A stretch of 64,000 nt of DNA from Marinilabiliaceae bacterium (GTDB lineage: Bacteria; Bacteroidota; Bacteroidia; Bacteroidales; Marinilabiliaceae). The notes beneath the pieces were generated by a model that ran no database searches, was not told where the DNA came from, and worked only from the letters and a program-made list of their open reading frames with translations. The stretch spans positions 1 to 64,000 of the forward strand of contig JAFGBR010000042.1 in assembly GCA_016933045.1 (NCBI GenBank). The letters run 5' to 3'. Shown here one piece after another: positions 17,642-27,000 of this stretch. A program made the translations under genes and the position numbers. The number at the start of each line of letters is the position of its first letter. The stretch's first letter is position 1.

Positions 17642-18829
17642 ATGCAAATAAAAAATTTTTACATCGAAATTGAGTTGTCGCAAGAAAGTAAAGCCAACCA
17701 AAATGTTTGTGGCGATGCTTGTGAATCGCGCAAAATAAAAGAGGAAGACCGCATTATAACTGTCTTATCCGATGGGTTAGGATCTGGAATAAAAGCAAAT
17801 ATACTGGCTACAATGACAACCAGCATGGCATTACAATTTACCGCAAAAAACAATCCTGTTGAACGTACTGCCGAGTTTATTATGAATACGCTTCCCATTG
17901 ACTCTCAACGTAAAATAAGTTACTCTACCTTCACAATTGTAAATATTGATTGCTTTGGTGAAGCACACATTGTAGAATTCGATAACCCACCAGTTTTAAT
18001 TTTCAGAAATGGCTCATTTTTAAACCTTAATAAGAAAAAAGAGTTTATTGCCCGTCCTGATAACATTAAAGCTATGGTTAGCTATTATAATATTAAATTG
18101 CAAAAAGAAGACCGAATAATTTTAGTTTCCGATGGTATTACACAATCGGGAATGGGTAAAATAAAAACTCCTTTTGGATGGAGTAATGACGGATTACAAA
18201 ATTTTATTCAACAAGCAATAAACAATAAACCTGATATATCGGCTCAACAATTATCGCATTTAATTACCGAAAGAGCAAAAGCAAATGATTCAGGACTATT
18301 TAAAGATGATGCCACCTGCCAGGTTATTTATTGTCGCACTCCACGAAAACTGGTATTAGCATCAGGCCCACCCTATTATGATAACTACGACCGGCATTTG
18401 GCCGAAAGAGTCGAATCGTTCGATGGCAAAAAAATAATATGCGGCGGAACCACTTCAAAAATTATTTCGAGAGAATTAAACCGCCCCATCGAGGTTATTA
18501 TTAATACTGAGCCATCTGACTTGCCTCCGATATCGAAAATGGACGGAATTGATTTTATTACCGAAGGCATACTCACACTTGGAAAAGTTTCAGGACTACT
18601 GGAAAAACAAAAACCTGCTACTATTACAGGAAATGGACCAGCAGAAAAAATAATACGTTTTTTACTATCGTGCGATTCCATACTGATTTTAGCAGGCACA
18701 CAGGTCAACAACGCCCATCAAGATCCTAATTTGCCGGTTGAACTAGAAATAAGACGTAACGTTTTAAAAAAAATTAGAGCATTACTCGAAGAAAAATATT
18801 TCAAAACCGTTGAAATCGAATATTTATAA
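17642..18829 (+). CDS. SpoIIE-type (PP2C-like) serine phosphatase
   Basis: A 395-residue protein. The frame extends back to 17579 inside the hydrogenase gene, but ATG 17642 lies one base after the hydrogenase stop and gives a normal N-terminus. Residues 1-230 form a SpoIIE/PP2C phosphatase domain with the metal-binding aspartates in LSDGLGSGIKAN (near 43-54) and LVSDGITQSGMG (near 161-172), and KDDATC near 222. The C-terminal 160 residues (from LVLASGPPYYDNYD) are a separate, conserved-looking alpha/beta region that I cannot name. Such phosphatases are regularly encoded beside group C [FeFe] hydrogenases, which suggests that H2 sensing is converted to protein dephosphorylation. The target is unknown. 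Confidence 0.85.
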   Translation: MQIKNFYIEIELSQESKANQNVCGDACESRKIKEEDRIITVLSDGLGSGIKANILATMTTSMALQFTAKNNPVERTAEFIMNTLPIDSQRKISYSTFTIVNIDCFGEAHIVEFDNPPVLIFRNGSFLNLNKKKEFIARPDNIKAMVSYYNIKLQKEDRIILVSDGITQSGMGKIKTPFGWSNDGLQNFIQQAINNKPDISAQQLSHLITERAKANDSGLFKDDATCQVIYCRTPRKLVLASGPPYYDNYDRHLAERVESFDGKKIICGGTTSKIISRELNRPIEVIINTEPSDLPPISKMDGIDFITEGILTLGKVSGLLEKQKPATITGNGPAEKIIRFLLSCDSILILAGTQVNNAHQDPNLPVELEIRRNVLKKIRALLEEKYFKTVEIEYL

Positions 18830-18862
18830 ACAAATCATAAAACACTCACAAACAAATATATA

Positions 18863-20320
18863 ATGACATATTTCAATAACGCCCTCATTACCAAACGCGA
18901 ATTATTAGTTCGATTAATAACCCTTTTAAACAACAACGAACTATTTGAAAAAATTGACCGCATACCAGTTGAAATGCGTCCACGAACCAATACCCCAATA
19001 CGTTGCTGTGTTCATAAAGACCGGGCAGTTATTAAATACAAAATTATGGCATTGCTCGGTTTTAATATATCAGACGAGGTAGACGAATTAACGCCATTGC
19101 ACGAATATGCTATTGAAGCATTAAACGGACAAACTCAAAATGGCAATTTTTTAACGGTTGTTGATGAAGCATGCAGCTCTTGCGTTCAGGTAAATTACAC
19201 AGTAAGTAATTTATGCAGAGGTTGCGAAGGACGAGCCTGTCAAGTCAATTGTCCCAAAGACGCCATACAGGTATTTAACGGAAAGGCTCATATCGACCAT
19301 CAAAAATGTATTAATTGTGGTTTGTGCCAAAAAGTTTGTCCCTTTCATGCAATCGCATACTTACCCGTACCTTGCGAAGAAGCCTGCCCGGTAAATGCCA
19401 TTAAAAAGAATGAATTTGGTATTGAAGTAATCGATTTTGATAAATGCATTCATTGTGGTAAGTGCATGAAAGCCTGTCCGTTTGGTGCAGTGGCTGAAAA
19501 ATCGCAGTTATTGAATCTATTTTACCAAATGAAAACCAACAAAAAGAAAACAGTTGCCATAGTTGCACCTGCTATATTAAGTCAGTTCAAAATACCATCA
19601 TCTCATATATTAAAAGCTATTAAAAATATTGGTTTTAACGAAATAATTGAAGTAGCTGAAGGAGCACAAGAAACAACAATAAATGAAACAAAGGAATTAA
19701 AAGAAAGACTAAATCAAGGTGTTTCATTTATGACAACATCATGTTGTCCATCATATATTGAATTGGCAAACAAGCATCTACCCGAAATAAAACCATACAT
19801 AAGTCATACCCCTTCTCCCATGGCCTATACAGCAATCAAAGCAAAAAAACAATTTCCTGATCACAAAGTTGTATTCATTGGGCCATGCCTTGCCAAACGA
19901 CGTGAGGCTTACTTTAACGAAAATGTCGATTATGTGATTACAACCGAAGAATTAGGCGCATTATGGGCTGCACTCAATATCGACATAAACTCCATTAACT
20001 GCAATGATTCGATCAGCTCATACATAACCGCCGAAAGTCGTGGTTATGCTGCATCTGGTGGTGTAACTAACGCCATTAAATCGATATTGACACCTGACGA
20101 AAACATTAAATCAATGCTTATCGACGGTATTGACAAAAAATCGATTAAACTACTGAAATCATTTACAAATAAAGCACCTGATGCATCATTTGTTGAAGTA
20201 ATGGCTTGCAATGGGGGTTGCATTAACGGACCGGTAAATATTGCCCAATTACCGATTAGTCAGGCAACATTAAAAAAAGCCATCGATGAAATAGAACGAA
20301 AAAAAACCTATACCCAATGA
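18863..20320 (+). CDS. Monomeric [FeFe] hydrogenase, group B-like
   Basis: A 485-residue ferredoxin-type hydrogenase expected to evolve H2 in the cytoplasm. After an N-terminal helical region (1-95) come cysteine clusters CRGCEGRACQVNCP (near 121-134), CINCGLCQKVCP and CIHCGKCMKACP, indicating several [4Fe-4S] clusters. The H-cluster motifs are TSCCP (Cys294, Cys295), GPCLAKR (Cys342) and MACNGGC (Cys449, Cys453), so both the proton-relay cysteine and the cluster ligands are present. The GPC form of L2 and the short GPV after L3 differ from group A enzymes and resemble the group B type common in gut and sediment Bacteroidota. It is the last gene of the hydrogen operon. Maturation genes are not nearby. 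Confidence 0.9.
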   Translation: MTYFNNALITKRELLVRLITLLNNNELFEKIDRIPVEMRPRTNTPIRCCVHKDRAVIKYKIMALLGFNISDEVDELTPLHEYAIEALNGQTQNGNFLTVVDEACSSCVQVNYTVSNLCRGCEGRACQVNCPKDAIQVFNGKAHIDHQKCINCGLCQKVCPFHAIAYLPVPCEEACPVNAIKKNEFGIEVIDFDKCIHCGKCMKACPFGAVAEKSQLLNLFYQMKTNKKKTVAIVAPAILSQFKIPSSHILKAIKNIGFNEIIEVAEGAQETTINETKELKERLNQGVSFMTTSCCPSYIELANKHLPEIKPYISHTPSPMAYTAIKAKKQFPDHKVVFIGPCLAKRREAYFNENVDYVITTEELGALWAALNIDINSINCNDSISSYITAESRGYAASGGVTNAIKSILTPDENIKSMLIDGIDKKSIKLLKSFTNKAPDASFVEVMACNGGCINGPVNIAQLPISQATLKKAIDEIERKKTYTQ

Positions 20321-20454
20321 GTAATTACTTATTTAAGTACTTGGCAAAAATACCAGGCACTTATCCAATCTCATATATCATATACATCAATATTTATACT
20401 AAAAATAATTTACATAAAGCAATTGAATAAACAGCAATCAACATTATTTGCAAA

Positions 20455-21315
20455 TCAATTTTTGTGTGGTCGAATTTTTATTAATTTATCAAAAAATCTG
20501 GTTTTTTTAATGATTTTTTTTCTATTAAGAATATCTCCTTGTTCTTCAATATCAACTAATCCAAAATAGCACATAAATCTGTCAAAAGTTCTTATTGAAT
20601 AACAATGATTTGCAAAATGATCCACAGAACTAAAATCTGAAGAAAACGATTTTAAAAAATACGGGAAAGCTTTAAGAAATTTTTCACTATAAAAATAATC
20701 CAGTCTTTTTTCGGCTCCATATTTAGCAAGAAGAATAAAAGAAAAGCCAAAGCCGAACTGTCCGAAATGCTCATCTTCGTAAAGATCATAATAAGCCCAA
20801 CTAAATTTTTGTGTCATTGTTTTAAATATCAATTCGAAAAGTTTCAGATTGTCGGACATAATTCTTTCTCCGGCTTTTGTTAAGCTTAATTTACCATTTC
20901 TTTTTTTAGTTAGTCCGGCTAAATCACATAAAACTCTGGTTAAATTAACGGTTAAAGAATCACTCTCCTTATACAGTTTATTAAAGCCTGATGAAAACTG
21001 ATACTCCTCAATAAAACCCTTATTATAAAGCTCATGCACTATTTTAGTTGGCAAAAATCCCTTTGCAGTAAGTTTAATTTCTCTTGTTTTTTTTACCAAA
21101 TCCAAATAATATTTAATCAAATTGAAAAATGGACATTCAGTATAATCCGATTCGTCAAGTTTTTGTAAAATTATCGGGCTGTTAGATTCGAAAGTAAAAT
21201 GCAAAATATTATGCATTTCAAACGGTGAATATCCTTCAAATTCGGAAATAAAACGATTATTCTGCTCATGCATAATCTGATCAATATGTTTTTGTATTAT
21301 AATATTGGATACCAT
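20455..21315 (-). CDS. Hypothetical protein, possible winged-helix domain
   Basis: A 286-residue soluble protein that I do not recognise. It has no signal peptide or membrane segment. The middle part (KLTAKGFLPTKIVHELYNKG, near 81-100) and the segment LCDLAGLTKKRNGKLSLTKAGERIM (near 138-162) both look like winged-helix or MarR/ArsR-type sequence, where the second ends in a typical wing. The C-terminal third is aromatic-rich, with FGQFGFGFSFILLAKYG and YSIRTFDRFMCYFGLVDIEE, the latter again wing-like. It is divergent from the ABC-F gene, with 112 bp between them. A DNA-binding or antitoxin-like role is possible but unproven. Confidence 0.6.
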   Translation of the reverse strand: MVSNIIIQKHIDQIMHEQNNRFISEFEGYSPFEMHNILHFTFESNSPIILQKLDESDYTECPFFNLIKYYLDLVKKTREIKLTAKGFLPTKIVHELYNKGFIEEYQFSSGFNKLYKESDSLTVNLTRVLCDLAGLTKKRNGKLSLTKAGERIMSDNLKLFELIFKTMTQKFSWAYYDLYEDEHFGQFGFGFSFILLAKYGAEKRLDYFYSEKFLKAFPYFLKSFSSDFSSVDHFANHCYSIRTFDRFMCYFGLVDIEEQGDILNRKKIIKKTRFFDKLIKIRPHKN

Positions 21316-21397
21316 TTGCTCTCAACTAAAAAATCATATAATATTGGTTTTTAGGCATACAAGATAACAAAAGCGTCTATTCAATCAAACAAATAAT

Positions 21398-21405
21398 TAT
21401 ATTTG
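21398..21405 (+). promoter_or_regulatory. -7 promoter element of the ABC-F gene
   Basis: TATATTTG fits the Bacteroidota TAnnTTTG box and ends 22 bp before the start codon. No convincing -33 TTG is present at the usual spacing. Confidence 0.5.
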
Positions 21406-21427
21406 CGCCCATAAAAAAACAGATTGA

Positions 21428-23065
21428 ATGATATCAGTAGACGGATTAACAGTAGAATTTGGAGCAACTAGCCTTTTTAAAAATATCACTTTTGTTATTA
21501 ACGAAAAAGACCGTATTGCCCTGATGGGTAAAAATGGAGCAGGCAAATCAACACTATTAAAAATTATTGCAGGGACACGCCAACCTAGTTCAGGAAGGGT
21601 TTCAAAGCCACAGGACAAAACCATTGCGTATCTACCTCAGCATTTAATGACCGAAGATGGACGAACTGTATTTAAAGAGGCTTCACAAGCTTTTGCTCAC
21701 ATATTCGAAATGGCAAGCGAAATTGAGGTTTTGAACAATGAACTAGCTTCACGAACCGATTACGAATCGGATAGCTACTATGCGTTAATAGAAAAAGTAT
21801 CTGCCTTAAGTGAAAAATATTACTCAATAGAAGAGATAAATTTCGATGCCGAGGTTGAAAAGATTTTACTTGGTTTAGGTTTTTCGCGCAATGATTTTAA
21901 CCGCCCCACAACAGAGTTTAGCGGCGGATGGCGCATGCGCATTGAACTGGCAAAACTACTACTTCAAAAACCCGATTTAATTCTGTTAGATGAGCCTACC
22001 AACCACCTCGACATTGAATCGATTCAATGGCTCGAAGATTTTTTAATTAATTGTGGAAAAGCTGTTATTGTAATATCGCACGACCGAGCCTTTGTTGACA
22101 ACATCACAACCCGCACGATTGAGGTTACAATGGGTCGTATCTACGATTACAAAGTCAATTATTCAAAATATCTTATATTACGCCGAGAAAGAAGAGAACA
22201 ACAACAGAAAGCGTATGAAGAACAACAAAAAATGATTGCCGAAAACCAAGCTTTCATTGAACGATTTAAAGGTACTTATTCCAAAACACTGCAAGTACAA
22301 AGCCGTGTTAAAATGCTCGAAAAACTAGAGTTAGTTGAAGTTGACGAAGAAGACACTTCGGCTCTGCGCTTAAAGTTTCCTCCATCTCCCCGATCGGGCA
22401 GTTATCCGGTTATAATACAAGAAGTCTCAAAGAGCTACGATGATAATTTAATTTTCAAAAATGCATCATTAACAATTGAAAGAGGCGAAAAAATAGCATT
22501 TGTAGGGAAAAATGGCGAAGGAAAATCGACTCTTGTTAAAGCCATTATGAACGAAATTGACTTTGACGGTGAACTAACCCTGGGTCACAACACCATGATT
22601 GGCTATTTTGCCCAAAATCAGGCATCGCTTTTAAACGAAGAATTAACAATTTTCCAAACTATTGACGATGTTGCGGTAGGTGATGTACGCACAAAAATTA
22701 AAGATATTTTAGGTGCATTCATGTTTGGAGGTGAAACTTCGACCAAAAAAGTAAAAGTTCTTTCGGGTGGAGAACGTACCCGACTGGCAATGATTAAACT
22801 GTTACTCGAACCAGTTAACCTGCTAATTCTCGATGAACCTACAAACCACCTCGATATGAAAACAAAAGATATTTTAAAGGAAGCACTTATGGCTTACGAT
22901 GGCACTTTAATACTTGTGTCGCACGACCGTGACTTTCTGGATGGACTGGTTTCGAAAGTTTACGAATTTGGCAATAAAAAAGTAAAAGAACATTTGGGTG
23001 GAATAAAAGATTTCTTAACCACAAAAAAAATGGAATCTTTACGCGAATTAGAACGAACTAATTAA
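21428..23065 (+). CDS. ABC-F family ATPase
   Basis: A 545-residue cytoplasmic protein with two ABC domains and no membrane segments. Domain 1 has Walker A GKNGAGKST (near 35-43), signature FSGGWRMRIELAK and Walker B LILLDEPTNHLD. A charged linker (RRERREQQQKAYEEQQKM) bridges to domain 2, with Walker A GKNGEGKST, signature LSGGERTRLAMIK and LLILDEPTNHLD. The DEPTNHLD pairs and linker identify the ABC-F family, whose members act on ribosomes during translation or antibiotic protection. Length is close to YbiT-type housekeeping members. It is likely in its own transcription unit, though the MaoC gene follows on the same strand after 111 bp. Confidence 0.93.
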   Translation: MISVDGLTVEFGATSLFKNITFVINEKDRIALMGKNGAGKSTLLKIIAGTRQPSSGRVSKPQDKTIAYLPQHLMTEDGRTVFKEASQAFAHIFEMASEIEVLNNELASRTDYESDSYYALIEKVSALSEKYYSIEEINFDAEVEKILLGLGFSRNDFNRPTTEFSGGWRMRIELAKLLLQKPDLILLDEPTNHLDIESIQWLEDFLINCGKAVIVISHDRAFVDNITTRTIEVTMGRIYDYKVNYSKYLILRRERREQQQKAYEEQQKMIAENQAFIERFKGTYSKTLQVQSRVKMLEKLELVEVDEEDTSALRLKFPPSPRSGSYPVIIQEVSKSYDDNLIFKNASLTIERGEKIAFVGKNGEGKSTLVKAIMNEIDFDGELTLGHNTMIGYFAQNQASLLNEELTIFQTIDDVAVGDVRTKIKDILGAFMFGGETSTKKVKVLSGGERTRLAMIKLLLEPVNLLILDEPTNHLDMKTKDILKEALMAYDGTLILVSHDRDFLDGLVSKVYEFGNKKVKEHLGGIKDFLTTKKMESLRELERTN

Positions 23066-23176
23066 ACCAAAGTAAGAGGGCAGATACGATATGCTATTAT
23101 GTAATTTGAAGACTATGTTTTTCAAAAAAATTAATATCTTAGCATCCCTTTGAAAATTAAAAGAACATATATAACA

Positions 23177-23644
23177 ATGAGTAAAGTAATAATAAAAAGC
23201 TTTGCCGAACTGGAACAGATGATTGGCAAAGAACTTGGAATTTCTGAATACCACGAATTTACACAAGAGCAAATTAATTTATTTGCTGATGCTACTATCG
23301 ACCACCAATGGATTCATATCGATGTTGATAAAGCAAAAGCAGAATCTCCTTTCGGAAACACCATTGCTCATGGTTACTTAACACTCTCTATTTTACCTTA
23401 TCTGTGGAACCAAATTGTTGATGTTCAGAACTTAAAATTACAGGTAAATTACGGAATTGAAAAATTGAAATTTAATCAACCTGTACTGGTAAACAATAAA
23501 GTTCGTTTACACGCAAAAGTTATCAACGCTGTAAATCTTCGTGGTGTAACCCGTGCAAATATTGGTGTTAAATTAGAAATTGAAGGAAATAAAAAACCAG
23601 CTTACGAAGGCGAAATTGTTTTCTTATACCATTTTATCGACTAA
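23177..23644 (+). CDS. MaoC-like hot-dog hydratase
   Basis: A 155-residue hot-dog fold protein. The frame is open to 23150, but ATG 23177 (MSKVIIKSFAELEQM) matches the usual family start. The R-hydratase motif is visible as DATIDHQWIHIDVDKA (near 45-60, with the catalytic Asp and His) followed by FGNTIAHGYLTLSI (near 66-79). Family members hydrate trans-2-enoyl-CoA to (R)-3-hydroxyacyl-CoA. Length is normal for single-domain members. It is followed by a clear terminator. The physiological acyl-CoA is unknown, and no PHA synthesis genes are nearby. Confidence 0.88.
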   Translation: MSKVIIKSFAELEQMIGKELGISEYHEFTQEQINLFADATIDHQWIHIDVDKAKAESPFGNTIAHGYLTLSILPYLWNQIVDVQNLKLQVNYGIEKLKFNQPVLVNNKVRLHAKVINAVNLRGVTRANIGVKLEIEGNKKPAYEGEIVFLYHFID

Positions 23645-23671
23645 ATTATGGTTTAAAAAATCAACAAAAAG

Positions 23672-23706
23672 CAGTGCTTCAACCCTATAAAAGCACTGTT
23701 TTTTTT
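23672..23706 (+). terminator. Rho-independent terminator after the MaoC gene
   Basis: CAGTGCTT at 23672-23679 pairs with AAGCACTG at 23691-23698 around an 11-nt loop, followed directly by eight T residues. This is a well-formed terminator 28 bp after the stop codon. Confidence 0.85.
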
Positions 23707-24086
23707 AACACTTAAAACCACAATAATTAATTTTACTTTTTCATCTGCTTATTAACTACAAGTTAAGTTTTTAGGTTTATATTTTCCATTACATTTTTTT
23801 AACAAAAGGATGAAACTGATTAATCATATAATCTTAACAAAATTACTTTTTTAAATCCTTCAGATTATACACCTTATCTTTCACACGAACCTCATCAACA
23901 TTAGGTGTTAATAATATGTTGATAACTAAATAATACAACCCCATCCCATATAAAAACTGGATTTAAACATCAAAAAAACAATTTTTACCCATTTAAAACC
24001 AATCTATTAACAACCAGTTATTTGAATTAATAATTATCGGTTATAACTTGGTTTATGAAAAATTGAATCTACAAATCCAAATTTTT
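23707..24086. other. Intergenic stretch before the pectate lyase gene
   Basis: About 380 bp of very AT-rich sequence with no convincing frame on either strand. It presumably carries the promoter and long leader of the pectate lyase gene, but I found no perfect TAnnTTTG box; the nearest candidates end in TTGG or TTTA. Confidence 0.5.
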
Positions 24087-27000
24087 ATGAAGAAATTTAC
24101 GTCAAGTCAACATTATGTAGTGGGCCTATTAATGTCGGCAATACTGCTGATCAACATCCAACCCATTCAATCTCAAACATTAGGGTTTCCCGACGCCGAA
24201 GGATTCGGGAAATACACAACCGGGGGTCGCGGTGGCGATATTTACCACGTAACTAACCTAAACGATTCAGGAACCGGATCGTTTCGCGATGCAGTTAGCC
24301 AAAGCAACCGCATAGTTGTATTCGATGTTGGCGGTATTATAAACATCTCAAGCCGTATTGTTATTAAAAAAAATATAACAGTTGCTGGGCAAACTGCTCC
24401 AGGAGGGGGAATTACCATATACGGTAACGGAATAGCCTTTAATGATGATTCGGGTAACAACATTATCCGTTACATCCGTATTCGCATGGGTAAAAATGGC
24501 GATTCTGGTAAAGATGCAGTTAGCATATCGGCCGGAACCAATTATTTATTCGACCATGTATCTATATCGTGGGGACGCGATGGAACACTCGATGTTAACG
24601 GAACCGGAATTGACAACATGACCTTTCAGGATTGCATAATCAGTCAGGGAATCAACAACAGTAACCATTCAACAGGAGGATTAATGCAAAGTGGAAAATG
24701 GTCAATGATTCGTTCACTTTATATCGATAATAAAACACGAAATCCAAAGGCTAGAGGAACTCACGAATGCATTAACTCTGTATTTTACAACTGGGGTACC
24801 AATGGTTATATTATGGGCGATACCGATGGAACATCGGAATGTAACTTAATAGGTAATTACTTCATCTACGGCCCATCGAGCAGCTCAAATACTCATATTA
24901 CAAACACAACACCAACATTCTATGTTTACGGGAGTGATAACCGGGTTGATTCAAATAAAGATGGCACACTAAACGGTAGTATAATGACTGATTATAAAAC
25001 AGCAACTGTTGAGTCATCACCATATGCTTACCCAGGAGTTAATCAATTAATGTCGGCTAAGGATGCTCTTTATCATGTAATTGACAATGTAGGAGCTTCT
25101 ATTGTTAGAGATGCTGTTGATGAGTTATTGATTAGTCAATTAACATCATTTGGTACTGCCGGACAGATAATAAACACAGAAGATGACAATGGCATATCGG
25201 GCAATGTGGGCACTGTCGCTTCAGGAACGGTACCTACTGATACCGATCAGGATGGAATGCCCGATTATTGGGAAACAGCAAATGGCATAAATCCAAACAC
25301 TTCTGACCACAATGGTGATAATGATGGCGACGGTTATACCAACATTGAAGAATATCTGGAATGGATCGTAAACAACATTGATAATCAAACTATAGATGCT
25401 TTTTCAACAATAGAAGCTGAAACATACAATTTACAGTCGGGTGTTAAATTAGAAGCATGCGATGAAGGAGGGCAAAATGTAGCGTTTATTGAAAATGGAG
25501 ATTGGATAAGGTTCAACAATATTGATTTTGGTTCAGGTGCGGCTGGTTTTATTAGTCGTGTAGCATCCACATCTACATCTACAGGAAACATTGTGTTGAG
25601 TATAGATGGCACTTCAAATATTATTGGCACATGTGCTGTTACAAGTACAGGTGGATGGCAAGTATGGTCTGATGCAGAGTGTTCTATAAATACTACATCA
25701 GGAGTACATGATTTGTACCTTACATTTACTGGCGGCAGCGGTTACCTGTTAAACCTCAATAATTTTATTTTTACAGAACCAACGTCAAACTCAATTACCA
25801 TAGAAGAAAATCAACCAGGTTTTTGCGGTGTTGATGGCACTGTAGACTCAAACAATGCTGGATTTACAGCTTCTGGTTTTGCAAATACTGATAATGCTAC
25901 TGGCAAAGGTGTTAATTGGAAAATTAATTTTGAAACTTCAGGCACTCATACTTTTACATTCAGATATGCAAGTAACTCTGATCGACCTGCAAACCTAATT
26001 GTAAATGGAACAACAGTAGCATCAAACATTAATTTTCCATCAACAGGAGCCTGGACTACCTGGACAACAATTTCAACTACTGCAAATATAAGTGCCGGAA
26101 CATACGATTTAAGACTGGAAGCAACTGGATCCAACGGCTTGGGTAATATCGATAACATAACCGTTACGGATGCAAGTGCTGCAGATTGTAATATAGTTAC
26201 TACCTATACCCTATCGACAAATGTTAATGGACAAGGAACAGTAAATCCTTCAAGTGGAACTTATTACGAAGGAGATTTAGTATCTGTTAATGCTACACCA
26301 GCAACGGGTTGGCAGTTCGCTGGTTGGAGTGGTGCCGCAACCAGCACAAGTAATCCAGTAAGCATTACCATGAACGACAATAAAACATTGGTTGCAACAT
26401 TTAGCGAAATTCCTATTCCTGCAGAACTGGTAAAGCATGGTACTGGTTCTTCAAATCAAACTGTAGATATTGGTACTGCAATAACCAGTTTTTATTATTC
26501 GTGGGCAAATGCAACATCAGCAATTGCAACAGGATTACCAACGGGCGTAACAGCTATTGCAGACAACAGTGCTCAAACGATAACAATCAGCGGAACTCCA
26601 ACAGAAATTGGCAATTACCCATTTACCATTACAACAACGGGAGGTTCACCAGATGCAACAATCAATGGAACATTTACAGTGAATAGCATTATCGAAACCA
26701 TTATCATAGAAGAGAATACAACAGGTTTTTGCAGTGTTGATGGAACCGTTGATAGCAATAACGCTGGTTTTACAGGAACTGGATTTGCCAATTCAACAAA
26801 CGCTTTAAACATGGGCATTTCATGGTCCGTTTATGTTCCTTCAGGTGCTACATGTTCAGTTGTTTTCAGATATGCTAATGGATCAACAGCAGATCGCACA
26901 GCCGATTTATTGGTGGATGGATCTACAAGTGTATCAAGTGTTAGTTTTGCAGGCACTGGCAGCTGGACTACATGGACTGCAAACAGTTCAAGCTCGGTTT

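Noticed and set aside
20329-20370. Hairpin after the group B-like hydrogenase gene as a terminator
   Set aside because: Stem has mismatches and no T run follows, so it is not called.
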